A stretch of 64,000 nucleotides of DNA, taken from assembly GCA_036023115.1 (NCBI GenBank), contig JAYKKT010000059.1, forward strand, positions 8,710,001 through 8,774,000. Direction: 5' to 3'. Under the pieces are notes generated by a model, which did not search any database, had not been told where the DNA came from, and was given only the letters and a program-made list of their open reading frames with translations. Positions 21,640-36,000 of the stretch are shown here, piece by piece. The position numbers and the translations under genes were made by a program. Numbering within the stretch: position 1 is the first letter of the stretch; every line of letters begins with the position of its first letter. The stretch comes from Brasenia schreberi. Its lineage: Eukaryota > Streptophyta > Magnoliopsida > Nymphaeales > Cabombaceae.

Positions 21640-23640
21640 TATTCCGAATGTATGATATCTCACTAATCGGACGAGTTTCTCTCTTTGTAGATGAAAAGGC
21701 CAGCTGGGTGAACTAGGCTTGCTTCAGATTTCTTTCCTTTTTTTTCATTAATTGTCAAAACTATAATTATTTGACTCTAATTTTTCAACCAGAACTAGCA
21801 CTTAACTTGAGAGCCTAAGGTTGAAAAGTGTTGCTCAAATACTTTAAAATATACCCATATATTTGGTTTTAATTTCAGTATGAAACCCTGGATTGTTTGT
21901 ATTCATATAGCTCAAATCCATAAATTATCACTTAAAGAATTCGTGTTTGTACAAGTTTTTCAACGACCAAAAGATCAAAATTATGATCTAATGCTTAAAT
22001 TTAGATTTCAATATGATCAGCTATAACATTTAATTGACAGGATGACTATCAACAAGATTAGACTGATATGATTGTCTGATTCGTACTTGATATGCAACTT
22101 CTCATTTGAACAAGGAACTAAGCATGAAGTGTACTCAACCAAAGAAAAAAAAACACAAAGCCAAAACCAAGCCTTCTCGAACGCTAAGAGGTGTTGACTG
22201 CATAGACGTAGTCTCCTGTATGTTTGATCTTGCATCCTATTAGCATTTAACCCCAACAATGCTAGAGCATCTTCTATGCTTTCCTTTTATCACTTTGTTG
22301 GCCTTCTCCCCTCGTCATTTGGCCAATTACATGCTACTAGTAGTAGCAAGCTACTATAGAGACAGAGAAAGAAAGAGAGAAATTAGCATATGTGCTACAC
22401 ATCCATGCTTAAATCCACTCAGAGATTTATATCATTTAATCGGTATGATCAACAATAGAGATTTGAAATTACAAATTAAAAACTACCATTGTATTTTCGT
22501 ACTTTACAATGTATATATGGTATTTAATGTTTTTTAAATTAAAATTTCTACTATTGATCATGTTGATTAAACAGTAAGAAATGATTAAGTAGATTATAAC
22601 GTGAATGGGTATGAACATGGACTATGTTCTCTCTCTATATGTGTGTGTGTGCCGAGAGAGAGCTATTGTAAGTTTAAATTGTTGTATATGATTTCATCCA
22701 AATAAATGATTTCTTGCAATAAGTAAATTGATAATAATTTAAAAGGTTAAATGTTTTGCAGATAAGAAGCTTTCCTTGAATAAATTTGTGGAATTATCGT
22801 AACAAGTTCTTAAGTATCCTTAGATAGTTCATGTTGAACTCTTAGATTTGTCTCCTATAGCACCCCACTTTTTACTGTTAATTAATGCCACATACATTGA
22901 AGACGTAGCCCAAGCAAAATTCAAATCATAGAGATAGAAGCAGACTGGTCACAAAACCCCCAGAAACAAGAATCGATGAGATCGAAGGTGTTATAATAAC
23001 AGAAAACATCGATGATGACAATCAGAATGCGCTAGATTGTCATACCATCTAGGGTTAGCGGTCACGATTTTGGACCAGACCAACCGAATCTAATCCACAA
23101 AGTCCATACCAGGTTGTGCTTTAGGCGCGATTCAAGTCTGATTAGGTTCGGATCAGAGTTCCAGAAAGGACCCAATGAAAGAAAAAAAGGTTGATTCGGT
23201 CTGAATCAACCTCATTTTGAACCGAAACTGAAGTGACCCCACCTGCCAACCCGATTTACCACCCCCTAAGGTTCCCAACGTAGTACAGAGTTTGCTCCAA
23301 ACAACTACTCCACCTCGACCATCCACAGAAGAGTTGGTATTTTTCAATGGACAGAAAATTTTCAAAAACTAGATGGGAAGTTATGATGCACACAAGCTCA
23401 GACTGCTATCTTCAGCTCTTCATTATGGAACCAAACACTCTGTTCCTTCTTTCCATTTGGACACACTGTAATGCTCCAAAACATAACCCATGAATAAATA
23501 ATTGATCTTTCAAATGTGACAATTAGCATGTTAAATTTACAAACCCTGCATCATTTTCTTCACCTGTACAGGCAACAAAAATGAAGGCATCTAGAAAGTT
23601 GAAAACAGAGCGAAAATGGAGGCTCATTACAGCAGCTATT
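21640..23640. other. No gene; AT-rich DNA with an RTE tail relic
   Basis: A short minus-strand match to the RTE 3' end (aaccaagccttctcg, 22165 onward) is the only element I can name. 23040-23250 is rich in ggttcgga- and gaatcaacc-like words, possibly a decayed hAT end. No coding evidence was found. Confidence 0.4.
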
Positions 23641-23678
23641 TCGCTGCAACAAGGACACAATGGGATGGGGAAACACTA

Positions 23679-23820
23679 CAACTACGCCTTTTCCCATACG
23701 AGATGGGTCAGTTACATGGATTCTTTGTTTTCACAAAGCCCTATCATAATTCGTAGAATCCATAGTAAATAAATCCGACAAAATTTTACCAGGCTATCGG
23801 AAGCCTAACACAAGTAGTAA
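23679..23820 (-). mobile_element. Short RTE LINE 3' fragment with target-site duplication
   Basis: Minus-strand RTE tail (plus strand: gccttttcccatacgagatg, then ttacatggattctttg). It is flanked by near-identical 21-22 bp direct repeats at 23658-23678 and 23821-23842 (both begin caatgggatggg), which differ by one base and one indel. This is an extremely 5'-truncated insertion just downstream of the NIPA stop codon. Confidence 0.75.
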
Positions 23821-24080
23821 CAATGGGATGGGAAAAACACTAACAGAAATAAATTATGTGATCAAGACGCAGCAAGCAGTATAGAGCCTTGAATCTGGTC
23901 TGCATGATCGAGCAGGTGTTTTTGGAGATCTTACTGGAGTGCCACCGGTTTTAACTGCTCCATGTGGACCATCAAACCAGAAGAATTCCTGAAAACTACC
24001 AAGACGACTAATTTCAGCATGTCTCTGATCCATAAATCTCTCTGACTCTGATATCACACTTTCAGCTTGCAAAAACTTGT

Positions 24081-27000
24081 CTATACAAAGTAATCCTGCC
24101 GGAGAATAGTAATGAAATCTGGAGTCAATCCGTCTCCATCCTTCAGCTTTTCATACTCTCCTCCATTGGGTAGATGTAAATGCCATGATATTGACGGAGA
24201 AGGTGGTGAATATATGTCTGCATTAGATTTTTGAGGTTAGCTGAAAATAGATCAGCTTGGATTAAGGTTACATGTAACATAGCATGACACAGCTTTTACA
24301 GGAAAACATAGTTTGAGAACCAGCCTCCACTGTAAAAGAGGATGGCTGAAAAACTTCACCATAGGAACAAAAGTCTTGCTGCTACAGATGCTAGGGATGG
24401 TAAAGATGAGCAACTGTCACACAGAGACCTCATTTCCACTTGGAGGCAAGAAAGCTAGTATTTGTGAGGCTGTTTATGTATTGTTGGTTCTGTCGGGACA
24501 GTGTTCAATATATACCACAAGCAATGAAAGTGTCAAAATATTCAGTTCCATGTTTTAAACCAAAACCAAGCCCTTTCCCCACACTAAATGGAATCGACTA
24601 TATGGATGTAAAGTCACCATTATGCTCAATCTTGTGCCATGTTAGAATATAATTCAAACAAAGCAAGATCAATCACGATCAAATACATTTCTGGAAAAAA
24701 AAAGTAAATAGGAAGTGTATGCACAAGAAATGTCAGTTTCTTTGTATTACCTGATTTTAGTGGTGGGTCGGGCTCTCTTGTAGTATGTAATATTGTAGTT
24801 CCTGAAAGCACTATGACCATTCCACAAATCTCCGAAGCTATGCTACTTGCACTCTGGCCAGACCAGTCCTATATGATCCACAAGGTAAGGTTCTCTGGAA
24901 GATAAAAGTGTGTTAAGGATGAACGGTATTTATTTCTGGTATACCTTGAACATTATCGAGCTTGCCAATATGGTAAAAGTAGTGAACATTGCATAGTAGA
25001 TAGGTGATACCACTGCCGTGTTGAATGTATCAAGTGCCTGTCAAAATTTACATTACCGTCAGAAAAAACTAGGCCTAAAAGTTAGACCATTTTGGTGCAA
25101 CCAAGCAAGACGATTGAAAGGTTCGGTCAACAACTTTAGTAGCAATTTGCTTGCATAAGGAGATACAAACCCTGTGATGCATATCCCTCAAAGGTACATA
25201 TATAACCCATTCGCAAGTTATTATGAATAAAACTAATATTCATTAATATAAAAGACACTTACAATAAGGGGCAGATTGGAGGCATCCCTCCAATCTGCAT
25301 CACGACCAGAATCGGCCCAAACTTTGCAGCCATCACCCACCTTTCTCACTTATCTCTATCTAACCCTAATCATCTATTAATACCCTATCTAACTTAATTT
25401 CCTAATCTACCCCTAATAAGTATTAACTATTTCTAAGATAACATAGGACTCAAAATAACATAAGACAGGACATTCTTTTACACGACTTGACTCTTATTAC
25501 ATGACACGATGACTTCCCTTAACACTCCCCCTCAAGTTGGGTGGAAAATGTTGATGACACCCAACTTGGATAAGGTCTCCTTTAATAGTTTGCTGGTAGT
25601 AGCTTTAGTTAAAAAATCAGTCCTCTGTTTGATAGAATGAACATACTCCAACTGGAATTCTTTATTAGATATCTTCTCCCGGATGAAATGGCAGTCAATT
25701 TCTATATGCTTGGTCCTTTCATGAAATACTGGATTATATGTCATATGAATTGATGCACTGCTATCACAATATAAACGTATAGGATGTTTAAGTGAATAAC
25801 CTAATTCAGTAATCAATGAAGATATCCATTTTCCTTCACACATTGCTTGTGCTATAGCTCTATATTTAGCTTATGTCGTAGATCTTGCCACCACTGTATG
25901 TTTTTTGCTTTTCCAAGATATAATATTACCCCCAAGTAAAGTAACATAGCCAGTGGTTGACTTTCTATCATCATAAGAGCATGCCCAGTCAGCATCAAAA
26001 TAAAGTTCAATGTCCAAATTTGATGATTTCGAATAAAGTAAACCCATTCCTAAAGTTAATTTGAGATATCTAAGAATTTTATACACTGCATCCATCTGAC
26101 TTTTAGTTGGTGAATGCATATATCTGCTCACAATCCCAACTCCATATGCAATGTTTGGTTGAGTAATGGTCAAATATATGAACTTCCCCACTAGCTTCTG
26201 ATATTTATGGATGTATTTGAACTCTTCACTGTCTCCGTTAAACAAAATTTGATTTACCTCTATTGAGATGTCACTAAGTTTATATTCAAGCATTTAAATT
26301 TAAGGAGATCCATTAGGTATTTTCGTTGAGTCAAGTAGATACCTTTGTCAGAGTAAAGAACTTCTATGCCCAAGAAGTAGTGAAGCCTGCCCAGATCCTT
26401 AATATCAAATAATTTATGAAGACTCTTTTTTAACTTTGATATTTCTTTAAGGTCATCTCCTGTAACAATAATGTCATCAACATAAACAGCTAGGATAGAT
26501 ATTTTTGTCCCTTTGTTAAAGAATATTGTATGATCATTGAGGCTTCTATAGTATCCCAAACTACACACTGCTTTGCTAAATTTATCAAACCAAGCTCTTG
26601 GAGAGTGTTTCAACCCATATATTGCTTTATTGAGTTTAAATACTCTATTAGAAGATATAAATTGCTGGTCATTCCTAGAGGCAGTTCCATGTATACTTCT
26701 TCATTTAAGTCTCCCTGTAAGAAAGCATTTTTAACATCCAATTGCCATAGGTCCCATCCCAAATTTGTTGTCATACTAAGAAGTATTCTGATTGATGTAA
26801 GTTTAGCCACCGGTGCAAATGTTCCTGTATAATCAATGCCATATGACTAACCGTATCCTTTAACAATCAATCTAGCTTTATATCTTTCCACTGTTCCATC
26901 TGCCTTATATTTAATAGTAAACACCCACTTGCATCCTCCTATCAGAAGGCAACTGAGTGATGGTCCATGTATTATTTTTGACTGGTGCATTCAATTCTTC

Positions 27001-30000
27001 TTCAATCGCAGCTTTCCATAAGGGACATTTAATTGCTTCTTCAAACTTTGAAGGAATTTTATGTTTTTCCGCATTCATAATAAAGTTCTGATAACTCTGA
27101 GAAGTGTTGGCATATGAAATATAGTTAGAAATTGGATATCGTGAACATGTACACTTACCTTTGCGAACAACAATAGGAATCTCAAGGTTACTTTCCACTT
27201 GCACTTGAGGATCTGATTCAGGGGAAATCTCTTTAGTACATGGGTCTTCTGGAGAGTACACAATCTTCCGCTGTCCTTTCTTGTACGTCAGAAGCTCTTT
27301 TGATTGCTGTGTATTTTCAGTGGAATGATCAACGATCCCCTGAAACTCTCCCTCACTAGGAACTAGTAGAAGGACACATGATGGAGTGGGAGTAGATTCC
27401 AAGGGTGTAGAATAATATGGAGTAAATTCAAAGAAAGTAACATCCCTGGACACATATAGTTTTTTAAGCAATGGGTCATAGCATCGGTATCATTTTTTAG
27501 AGGTGGAATACCCAAGAAAAATACACTTATTGAACATGGCATCAAGTTTATCACGATTGGAAAGGGGAACATGAATAAAACAGGTACACCCAAAAATACG
27601 AGGTATTAAATGAAATGGCTTGGAGGCTTTATTAAGACTGTGAATAGGACTCTTCCCCTGAATGGTATTACTGGGCATCCGATTTATAAGATAAACAGTA
27701 GTAAGGACTGTATCTGCCCAAAAGAATTTTGGAACATTACTTTGAAGGAGAAGAGTTCGGGCTACTTCCAGAATATGACGATTCTTTCGTTCAGCAAGAC
27801 CATTCTACTGAGGTGTGTAAGGACATGTTGTCTGATGAACAATGCCCTGTACTTGTAAATAAGTTGCTAACTGATTGACAAGGTATTCACCCCCATTATC
27901 GGACCGAAGGATTTTCACAGTAGCATTGAATTGAGTACAAGGAAATTTATGCACAATGGGAAAAATAAAGGCAACTTCAGACTTTGTTTTCATTAAGTAA
28001 ACAATCGTAAGACGAGTACAATCATCAATAAAGGAGATAAAATATTTATGACCAAACAAGGAGTTGATTGGACTGGGACCCCATACATCAGAGTGAATCA
28101 GTTCAAAAGGTTTAGATCGGCGAGAATCACTTAAGGGATAAGATGCCCTGTGGTGTTTCCCAAGCTGACAGACTTCACATGCAAACTGAAATTTATTGGA
28201 CGGGACTCTAAAATGAGGAATAACAGAGGAAATTTGTGACACTGGGAAATGACCAAGACGATAATGCCAAAGACAAGATCTGCATCTGAAACTGGTGGTA
28301 CTGAAACTCTGTACAAGGCGGAGGGCAGAGAATGGTCTTCTAGAATGTATAATCCTTTCTGCAGTTAACCATGTCCAAAGATTTTCCCCATCTTCAGATC
28401 CTGAAATACACAACCAGTAGGATGAAAAGTTACACAATAATCCAAGGCACGAGTTAAGGAACTAACAGAAAGAAGATTGATCAGAAAACTAGGAACGTGA
28501 TAGACGGATGGTAAATCTAAAATGCAGGTAGATACACTGCCCTGTCCAATCATATAAGTAAGAGAACCATATGCTAATTTAATTGTCCAATCATATAAGT
28601 AAGAGAACCATATGCTAATTTAATTGGTGCCTGATCTGTTAGAGTTTAAGCTGAAAAATATGATAAGTCGCCGACCATATGATCTATAACCCCAGAATCA
28701 ATTATCCAATTTTTAAAATGAGAAGTAGAGTAGTGGTTACCCTGTACGGTATGTGTAGCCTGAGCTACTGTAGCTTGAGTGGAGGAAGCAGAGGATTTTT
28801 CAGAGAATCGTTGTTCAAGGCCTTCTAGTATTTTTATAATCGCTTGAATGCCATCGGTGCTGGGAGTGGAACTGTCTGCAGAATGTACTGAGGGATTTCG
28901 ATTTCTATAGTAATCTGGTTTACCATGGTATGACGCGATTTGCTACAACGGGAGCAAACCAGTTTTTCTCTGTCTTCGGGAGTAAGGCGACCACGGCCGC
29001 AGCCACAACTGGGGTGTCCCCCTCTGCCTCAAAAATGTGAACTGTCTCCTCTTACCTGAAGGGCATGTTGATCTGTACAATCTTCAAAAAATGAGATGAA
29101 CATTTAATTGCTTATAAGAGTGGCTTATCACAAACTCAAATCGATTACTTTATTTATAGGAAAAAAGATAGAGCGTGTTGTAAAGATTGCAAGGTAATTC
29201 CAAGAGAAAGCTTAATCACCCAACAATGACTTTTAGTTATGGATTTACAAATAAAAAAAATGGACAAAGAAGAAAAGAGTGCATCGAGCTATTCAGACTA
29301 AATGGTGGAACCTCAAAAGCGAGAAAGAAGATATATTTAAGCAGAAAGTCCTTCAAGGAGATGTTTGAAATTATGTTGGTATACCTTGATATGTGGAACA
29401 ATATGTGTATATATATTAGGAAAGTTGCGAAAGATGTGTTAGGTATATCTCAGGTGTTCAGTAATAGCACGTTTTCTTATTTATGTTATAATTATAATAT
29501 GTAATTAGTGACAAGGGTAGTTTAGTCTTTCAAGTTAAAACATCATTATAAATAAGCACTAGGGTTTAGAATAGGATGTGCAGAAAAACGTGAGAGCAGC
29601 CGCCCTGGGCTCTCTTGAAATTGGCCAGATTGGATGGGTTTTCTTCAGTCTGTATCAAGTCCGTAAGTTTATCTTTTATTCAATAAAATTATTTCATGGT
29701 ATCAGAGCCTATAAGGCTATAAATCAACGTTTGTTTTGTTAAAAATTGTGGAGACTACACTACGAAAAAGTACAGAGTTTTTTCTGAGAGGTTTTATAAG
29801 TTTTTCTGCACACGTTTAGCCTCAGCAGTGGCATAATCAATACTTGTTCATCTTGGTGATCTGGCGAGCCGTGATTCATTGTGTTTCTTGTTGTGGATTT
29901 CATCAGCCATATTCAGATTTATTCAGGGTATTAAAGGATCGGCACCTGACTCATTGTGGTTTTGTTGTGGGTCAATACTTGTTCATCGTGGTGATCTGCC

Positions 30001-33000
30001 GAGCCGTGATTCCCTGTGATTCATTGTGTTTCTTATTGTGGATTTCGTCAGCCAGATTCAGATTGTTCAAGATATTGAAGGATCGGCATCTGAAGGATCG
30101 GCATCTGTTAGTCAGCCAGATCCATACGACCTCCTTTGTGGCTGTTGATAGCATTCTAGTTGGACTCTCAAGCTATCAAAATGTTTGAATGGAACTGACC
30201 TTTGAATGCCTATCACTGAACTCAGATATAATCATAAACAGAAGTTCATTTTTTTTAAGTATTGCATTCCAATCAATACGAATGGCAAATAAAGGTAAAG
30301 GTATTGAATCCTCCTATGAAATCACTGAACAACCCATCAATGACAAAGTGGATAATTTTCAAATCACATCCACCAAACTGGACGGTAGAAATTACTTGGA
30401 ATGGTCAAGGTCAGTTGAGTTGACAGTAATAGCAAGGGGGAGATGGGCCCATCTCATGGGACCATGCCCAGCACAACATGACGTGAATTACATCAGCTGG
30501 CATAGAGAAGATGCACTCATTTCTTCTTGGCTATTACAATCCATGATTCCGACAATAGCAAAGACTTTTATGTTTCTTGACTCAGCACATGAAATCTGGA
30601 GTGCAATTTCAGAAGCCTATTCCAGAAAAAGAAATGTTGCAAAGGAATATGAGACCTTAGAAAAAATAAGAAATTACAAACAAGGAAATCGCTCTATTAG
30701 TGAGTTCTATGCCGAGCTTAGAGGATTATGGGATGAACATCTTTTTTATACCAATATTAAATGTTCATAATGTTATGCAGAAAGAAATCTGAAAAATGAA
30801 AAGAAAAAAGTGTTTGATTTACTATGGGGAGTAAATCCTAAATTTGAGACCATCAAGATCAACATTCTGGGCAGAATGAACTTCCATCCCTTGGTACAGT
30901 GTACTCCTTACTTATTCGTGAAGAAGATCGCAGAAACTTAGAGAAAAGCAACAATCATACTATAGATCAACATGCCTTACAAAGTAGAGGAGAAACATCT
31001 CATTATCGTGGTGGAGGAGGACAACATAATAGAGGTCGTGGCAGAGGTCGTTCTCATTCTGACGAGAAGGATAAAATTATTTGCTCTCACTGTGGGAAAC
31101 ATCGGCACTCTAGAGAAAATTGCGGGGAACTACATGGATGTCCAGACTTCCACCGACCAAGAAATAATTCAGTTAATACTGCTGATGGATCCATACCACT
31201 TACAGATGATATTCAAACACTCATTAAGCGAATTGAAGGATTAGAAACAAAATTATCAGAAAATCAGAATACTTCTAATTCTCAGGCTACCTTAGCTCAT
31301 GCTACACACACAGTGAAGGGTAAACCATTTTCACCTTGTCACTCAAAAAATTGGATTATTGACTCTGGAGCTACAGATCATACGGTTGGAGAAATGTCAT
31401 ATTTTTCAGAAAATCGTCCACTTAAAACTAGGGAGCCAATTAAATTGGCTGATGGATCAGTTTTGTACAGGATTTGGGATCTGAAGACAGGGAAAATCTT
31501 TGGTCGTGGTAGTCTTCGCAGAGGATTATATATTCTAGAAGATATTTCACATCATTTGATTTATGCTAGTTAGCAAATACCACTAATAAAAGGTTGTTGA
31601 TGATCGTTGTGCATGCTGTGTTCTTTGAGAACTCTGGCTTTAATTGTAAACATTTGCTTCTTGAAAAGTCTCACATCTTGTCTTTATGAAAGTGTCATGT
31701 TCGAACATGTTTGTGATAGGAGTTTATGATCTTCTTTGGTCTTTCTTTTCTGCTTTAATGTCCGAACTTTCATGCACTTTGGCTGGAGATGAGGCATACT
31801 ACAAATAATATGGGCTAAAAGGTACGTGGCATTCCTCATTTACTACTTTTTCCTGTTCATTAGTGAGTGTTCTGCTCGTTCATTTATTAAAGAACTGGTT
31901 ATGTTTCTTGATATTTCTTAGAAGTTAGAAAATCTATTATATATATATAATTTTTTAATCATAAATAAAAATGTACCGCTATATCCCCGTTATATCCCCG
32001 CTACCGCTATATAAGAGTCAACCGCTAACAACCCGCTAACCGTTATTGATAACATAGGCCCTTGCTTACTTATCACAGCATTTGTGCTTTGGAGCGCGTC
32101 GCTAGGCGGTGACGCCCCAAAGCAATGCTCATAATTTGTGTAATCCATGGTATAAAAATCCAACAAAATTTTACGTTGGTTATTCGAAGCATAACACAAC
32201 CCTCCTCCTTTATTCGGACTTATGACCGACAATGGAAGGGTGATCCCTTACATGAGCGGAGTTAGATAAATATAATATATATTTTAAATTATATGCATAT
32301 ACAACAACAACAACTAAGCCTTTTCCCATACCAGACGGAGTCGGCTACATGGATTCTTTGTTTTCAAAGAGCCCTATCATGTGCCATATTAGCAGTTAAC
32401 TCACAATAAGCTAGATCATTCAAATTATATGCATGTGCCATGTGAAATTTATTATTTATTTTCTTAGAATTTGCTTATTTAGTTTGATTCATATTTATGT
32501 GTTTCTTGATATTTATTAGAAACTAGAGAATCTATTATATATAATTTTTTAATTATAAATAAAAGTATAACGCTAAATCTGCTATATCCCCACTACTATT
32601 ATATTAGGGTCAACCGCTAACAGCCCGCTCTTTCCAAGTTAATCCATACAATGTCTTCTTCGATTAGGAGTGTATTTTCTTCGTTATCTTCCATAATTCC
32701 CTCCTCTAATATATCAAAATTAACAAACTGCTATCTTTGTAGTTGGCACATTAGCTCATTTTCATATGTGAGCAAAATGATGAGCTCCATTTATTTGATT
32801 ATTGAGTCTACGACACCCCAGTGATGTGATATTGTTACTTAATGATATCTTCTTTTTCTCTTATCGGAGACTAGCTTTTTTAACTAATGCTTAAAGTAGT
32901 TTGAAACAGAAGGATAATGGATGGATGTTGTGGGTCAAAATAAGGTCATTTGATTACTTCTGATCTCACTTCACAGGCTGAGCTAAGCCTCACACACACT

Positions 33001-36000
33001 GGTCATGTTCAACTCAATGGAAGTCGTGTAAGGTGAACCCTAAAATAGTGAAGCTGTGAAATGCCCACTCAATGAACTGAGGCAACCAAATTGTTCTTCA
33101 TTGTTTACGATTTCATGAAATTAGAAACTGGTAGCAAAAATATACCTAAAAGTTGACAACAAAAATGGAAATGATTTTGTCACAATTGTTATTTGTTTAT
33201 AAATTATTTTTATTCAATAAAATTCTTATAACACAAATTTACATGTTACACGCATGCAGCTTACAATCCCAAATAATGAATACTGGAGGATGCCTTAGGG
33301 AGAAGTGAAGAGAGGCTAAAAGAGGCCACAAACTCGCAAAAAAATTGAGAAAAAAATTTGGTCATATCACCCGTATCGTATCGTGGCGTATCAGACCGTA
33401 TCTTACGATACGGTGCGATACGTATAACACTAGCATCAATGGCTACTTGAACTAGGCGTTGGGGCTCAATAATCGGCCACTAATGGCTAGTTGAGGTCAG
33501 CAACTCTAACTGACCCTCGCCCTAGTGGTCAAACCAATTAGTCCAAGTCTGACAAACCCTAATGGCCCATCTCCTATTACATTGCATCTTTAACACCCTC
33601 CCTCAAACTTACAGTATATATACCAAAAGTTTGTCAAACAAAAAATTAAAACGAGTTGCCGATAGGGATTTGATGAAAAAATCTGCCAACTATATTTCTA
33701 ATGTTATATAACACAAACTAATCTTTTTCTCCAAGCATTCTTCACGAATAAAATGGCAGTCTATCTCAATATGTTTCATACGTTCATAAAAAGTGTTGTT
33801 GTAGGCGATATACATGGCACTTTTATTATCGCAGAACATGATGGCTGGTTGTCATAACATGATTCACATATCTCTCAGTACTGCTATAATCAAAGAGGTT
33901 TTTATAGCAACAGTAGTCATAGCTTAGTATTAAGCTTCCGTGAGGAAAGTGAAACCTTTTTATGCTTTTTACACTTCCATGAAATCAATGATTCTCTTAA
34001 GAAAACACAAAAAGCAGTAGTAGAATGCTTGTTGTTGACATCTTCACCCCAGTCAGCATCAATATACACAGATAAATCAAAACATAAAGAAAAAGTCAAA
34101 AATACCCCTTGCTAATAGAGTTCCTTATATAACAAATAATTCTCATGACATCACTCATATGAATGGTGGTAGGTGCTTACTGAAATTGATTAGTTGTATA
34201 CACTGCATCGAAGATATAGGGATGGGTGAGTGAGATAGGTTAGAGCACCTAAATAACTATAAGTTGCTTGTAGGGAGTTGGATCTTCTAATTTTTTGTCA
34301 TCCGTGACTCTTAACTTTGTACCAAGGGCCTCGGGGTATCAACATGCTTGTTGTCGATCATTCCAGGTCTATCAATTATGTCATTTTCAAACTTTGTCTG
34401 TGACAAAATATCCTCGACTATTTTTAATAATTTTGATACCCAAAAAATAACTAAAAAGACCAAGATATTTCATGTCAATTTCCTAATCAAGATCATGTTT
34501 AACTTTGCAATTCCAATAGTTTTTTGATAAAAAATTATTTTTTATAGTTTTTCCCAACTTTGATAACATTTTGGGTGAAGAATACATTTAAAAAACTCAT
34601 TTTTACTTTTTATTTCAATAAATAATCTAAGATTTTGATGTTACATCAAGTTTGGAATGTTAAGCATGCAATATCACGAACTTTCCAATTTTGAGATGCT
34701 TTCCGATATGCTCGATTTCTTCAAAACAAGGATCTGATACCATGTAAAGAAACAATTCTTTAAGTCACTTGAGGAATCCCAACCAATCGTCGATTGCCCA
34801 AACCGAGTCGCCAAGAAACTAATTCACCAAATGCTTGGTGTTTCAAACTTTCAATGCTCAATGCAATTCAAATAACAAATAATCAAGAAGTCAAACAAGT
34901 GTCAAAGTGTTAAAACAACATGAAATTTATTAATGGGATACTGCTCTATTTATGGAGCATTATACTGTATATTACATTTCATTAGAGGAGAGCTAGCCCT
35001 AGTGGTCAGGCCAATTAGTGTAAGTTCGACGAGCCCTAGTGGCCCGTCTCCTATTACATTTCATTTTTAACAATTCATACATTGAGACATCTTATAGAAC
35101 ATTTTAGAACAAAAAAAAACCTTCATATGGTATTTGTTGATCTAAAAAAAGCTTATGATAGAGTGTCAAGAGATATTCTTCGGAGAACTTTGAAAAAGAG
35201 AAGTATGCTTGTGATATAGATCAATCTTATAAGAGACATTATGATAGTGAACATACATGTGTTAGACCCTTAAAGGAATAACAGATTTCTTTGAGGTTAA
35301 TATTGGATTACATCGAGAATCAGCTTTAACTTTAAGTCAATATTTATTTGTGATAGATCATTAATGAGCTAACAAAATATATTCAAGATGAAGTTCGTTG
35401 GTGTATGTTATGCATGAATGACATTATATTAGTCAATGAGTCTAAGGAAAAAGTTAATAGGAAATTGGAACTATGGAGAGAAACTTTAGAAAGTAAAGGT
35501 TTTTGACTTAGTACAAGAACAAAGATAGAATATATGGAATGCAAGGTTGATCATTTGGTTACTTTAAATTATATAGAAATTAAGATTGGCATACATTGTA
35601 TCCCTTGTAAGCAAAGTTTTAAATACGTAGAATAAGTTTTTAGAGTGATGGAAAAATGGATGGAGATGTTACAACAACAACAACTACTACTAAGCCTTTT
35701 CCCATACTAGACGGGGTAAGCTAAATGGATTATTTGTTTCCACATATCCCTATCGTATGTCATGTTAGCAGTTAACTCATAATAAGGTAGATTATTCTTC
35801 ATTGTTTCTTTCCAACACTTTTGTGGTCGTCTTCTATCTCTTTTAATACTTTCCAAATTTAGTTTTTCATACCTTCTTACAGGTTCTTCTTTTGATCTGA
35901 TCTTTTTCTATATGTCCAAACCATCTTAAACGATATTCTCTCATTTTATCCTCTATTGGTGTCACTTCTAATTTGTTTCTAATAACCTCATTATATATAC

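Larger units (their letters stand above)
29455..31574 (+). mobile_element. Copia element of plus orientation, internally deleted (Copia-3)
   Basis: A 5' LTR spans about 29455-29696 (tgttcag to ttatttca). The primer binding site tggtatcagagcc follows immediately at 29697-29709. A leader of about 480 bp contains a 132-bp imperfect tandem duplication. Gag follows, then a protease start; integrase, reverse transcriptase and RNase H are absent. The end near 31574 has no recognisable 3' LTR. The gag and protease region is the same family as the end of Copia-2, in inverted orientation. Confidence 0.8.

Noticed and set aside
31900..32625. A complete second hAT element between the two end fragments
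   Set aside because: Both fragments are in the same orientation, so they are two truncated ends and not a TIR pair.
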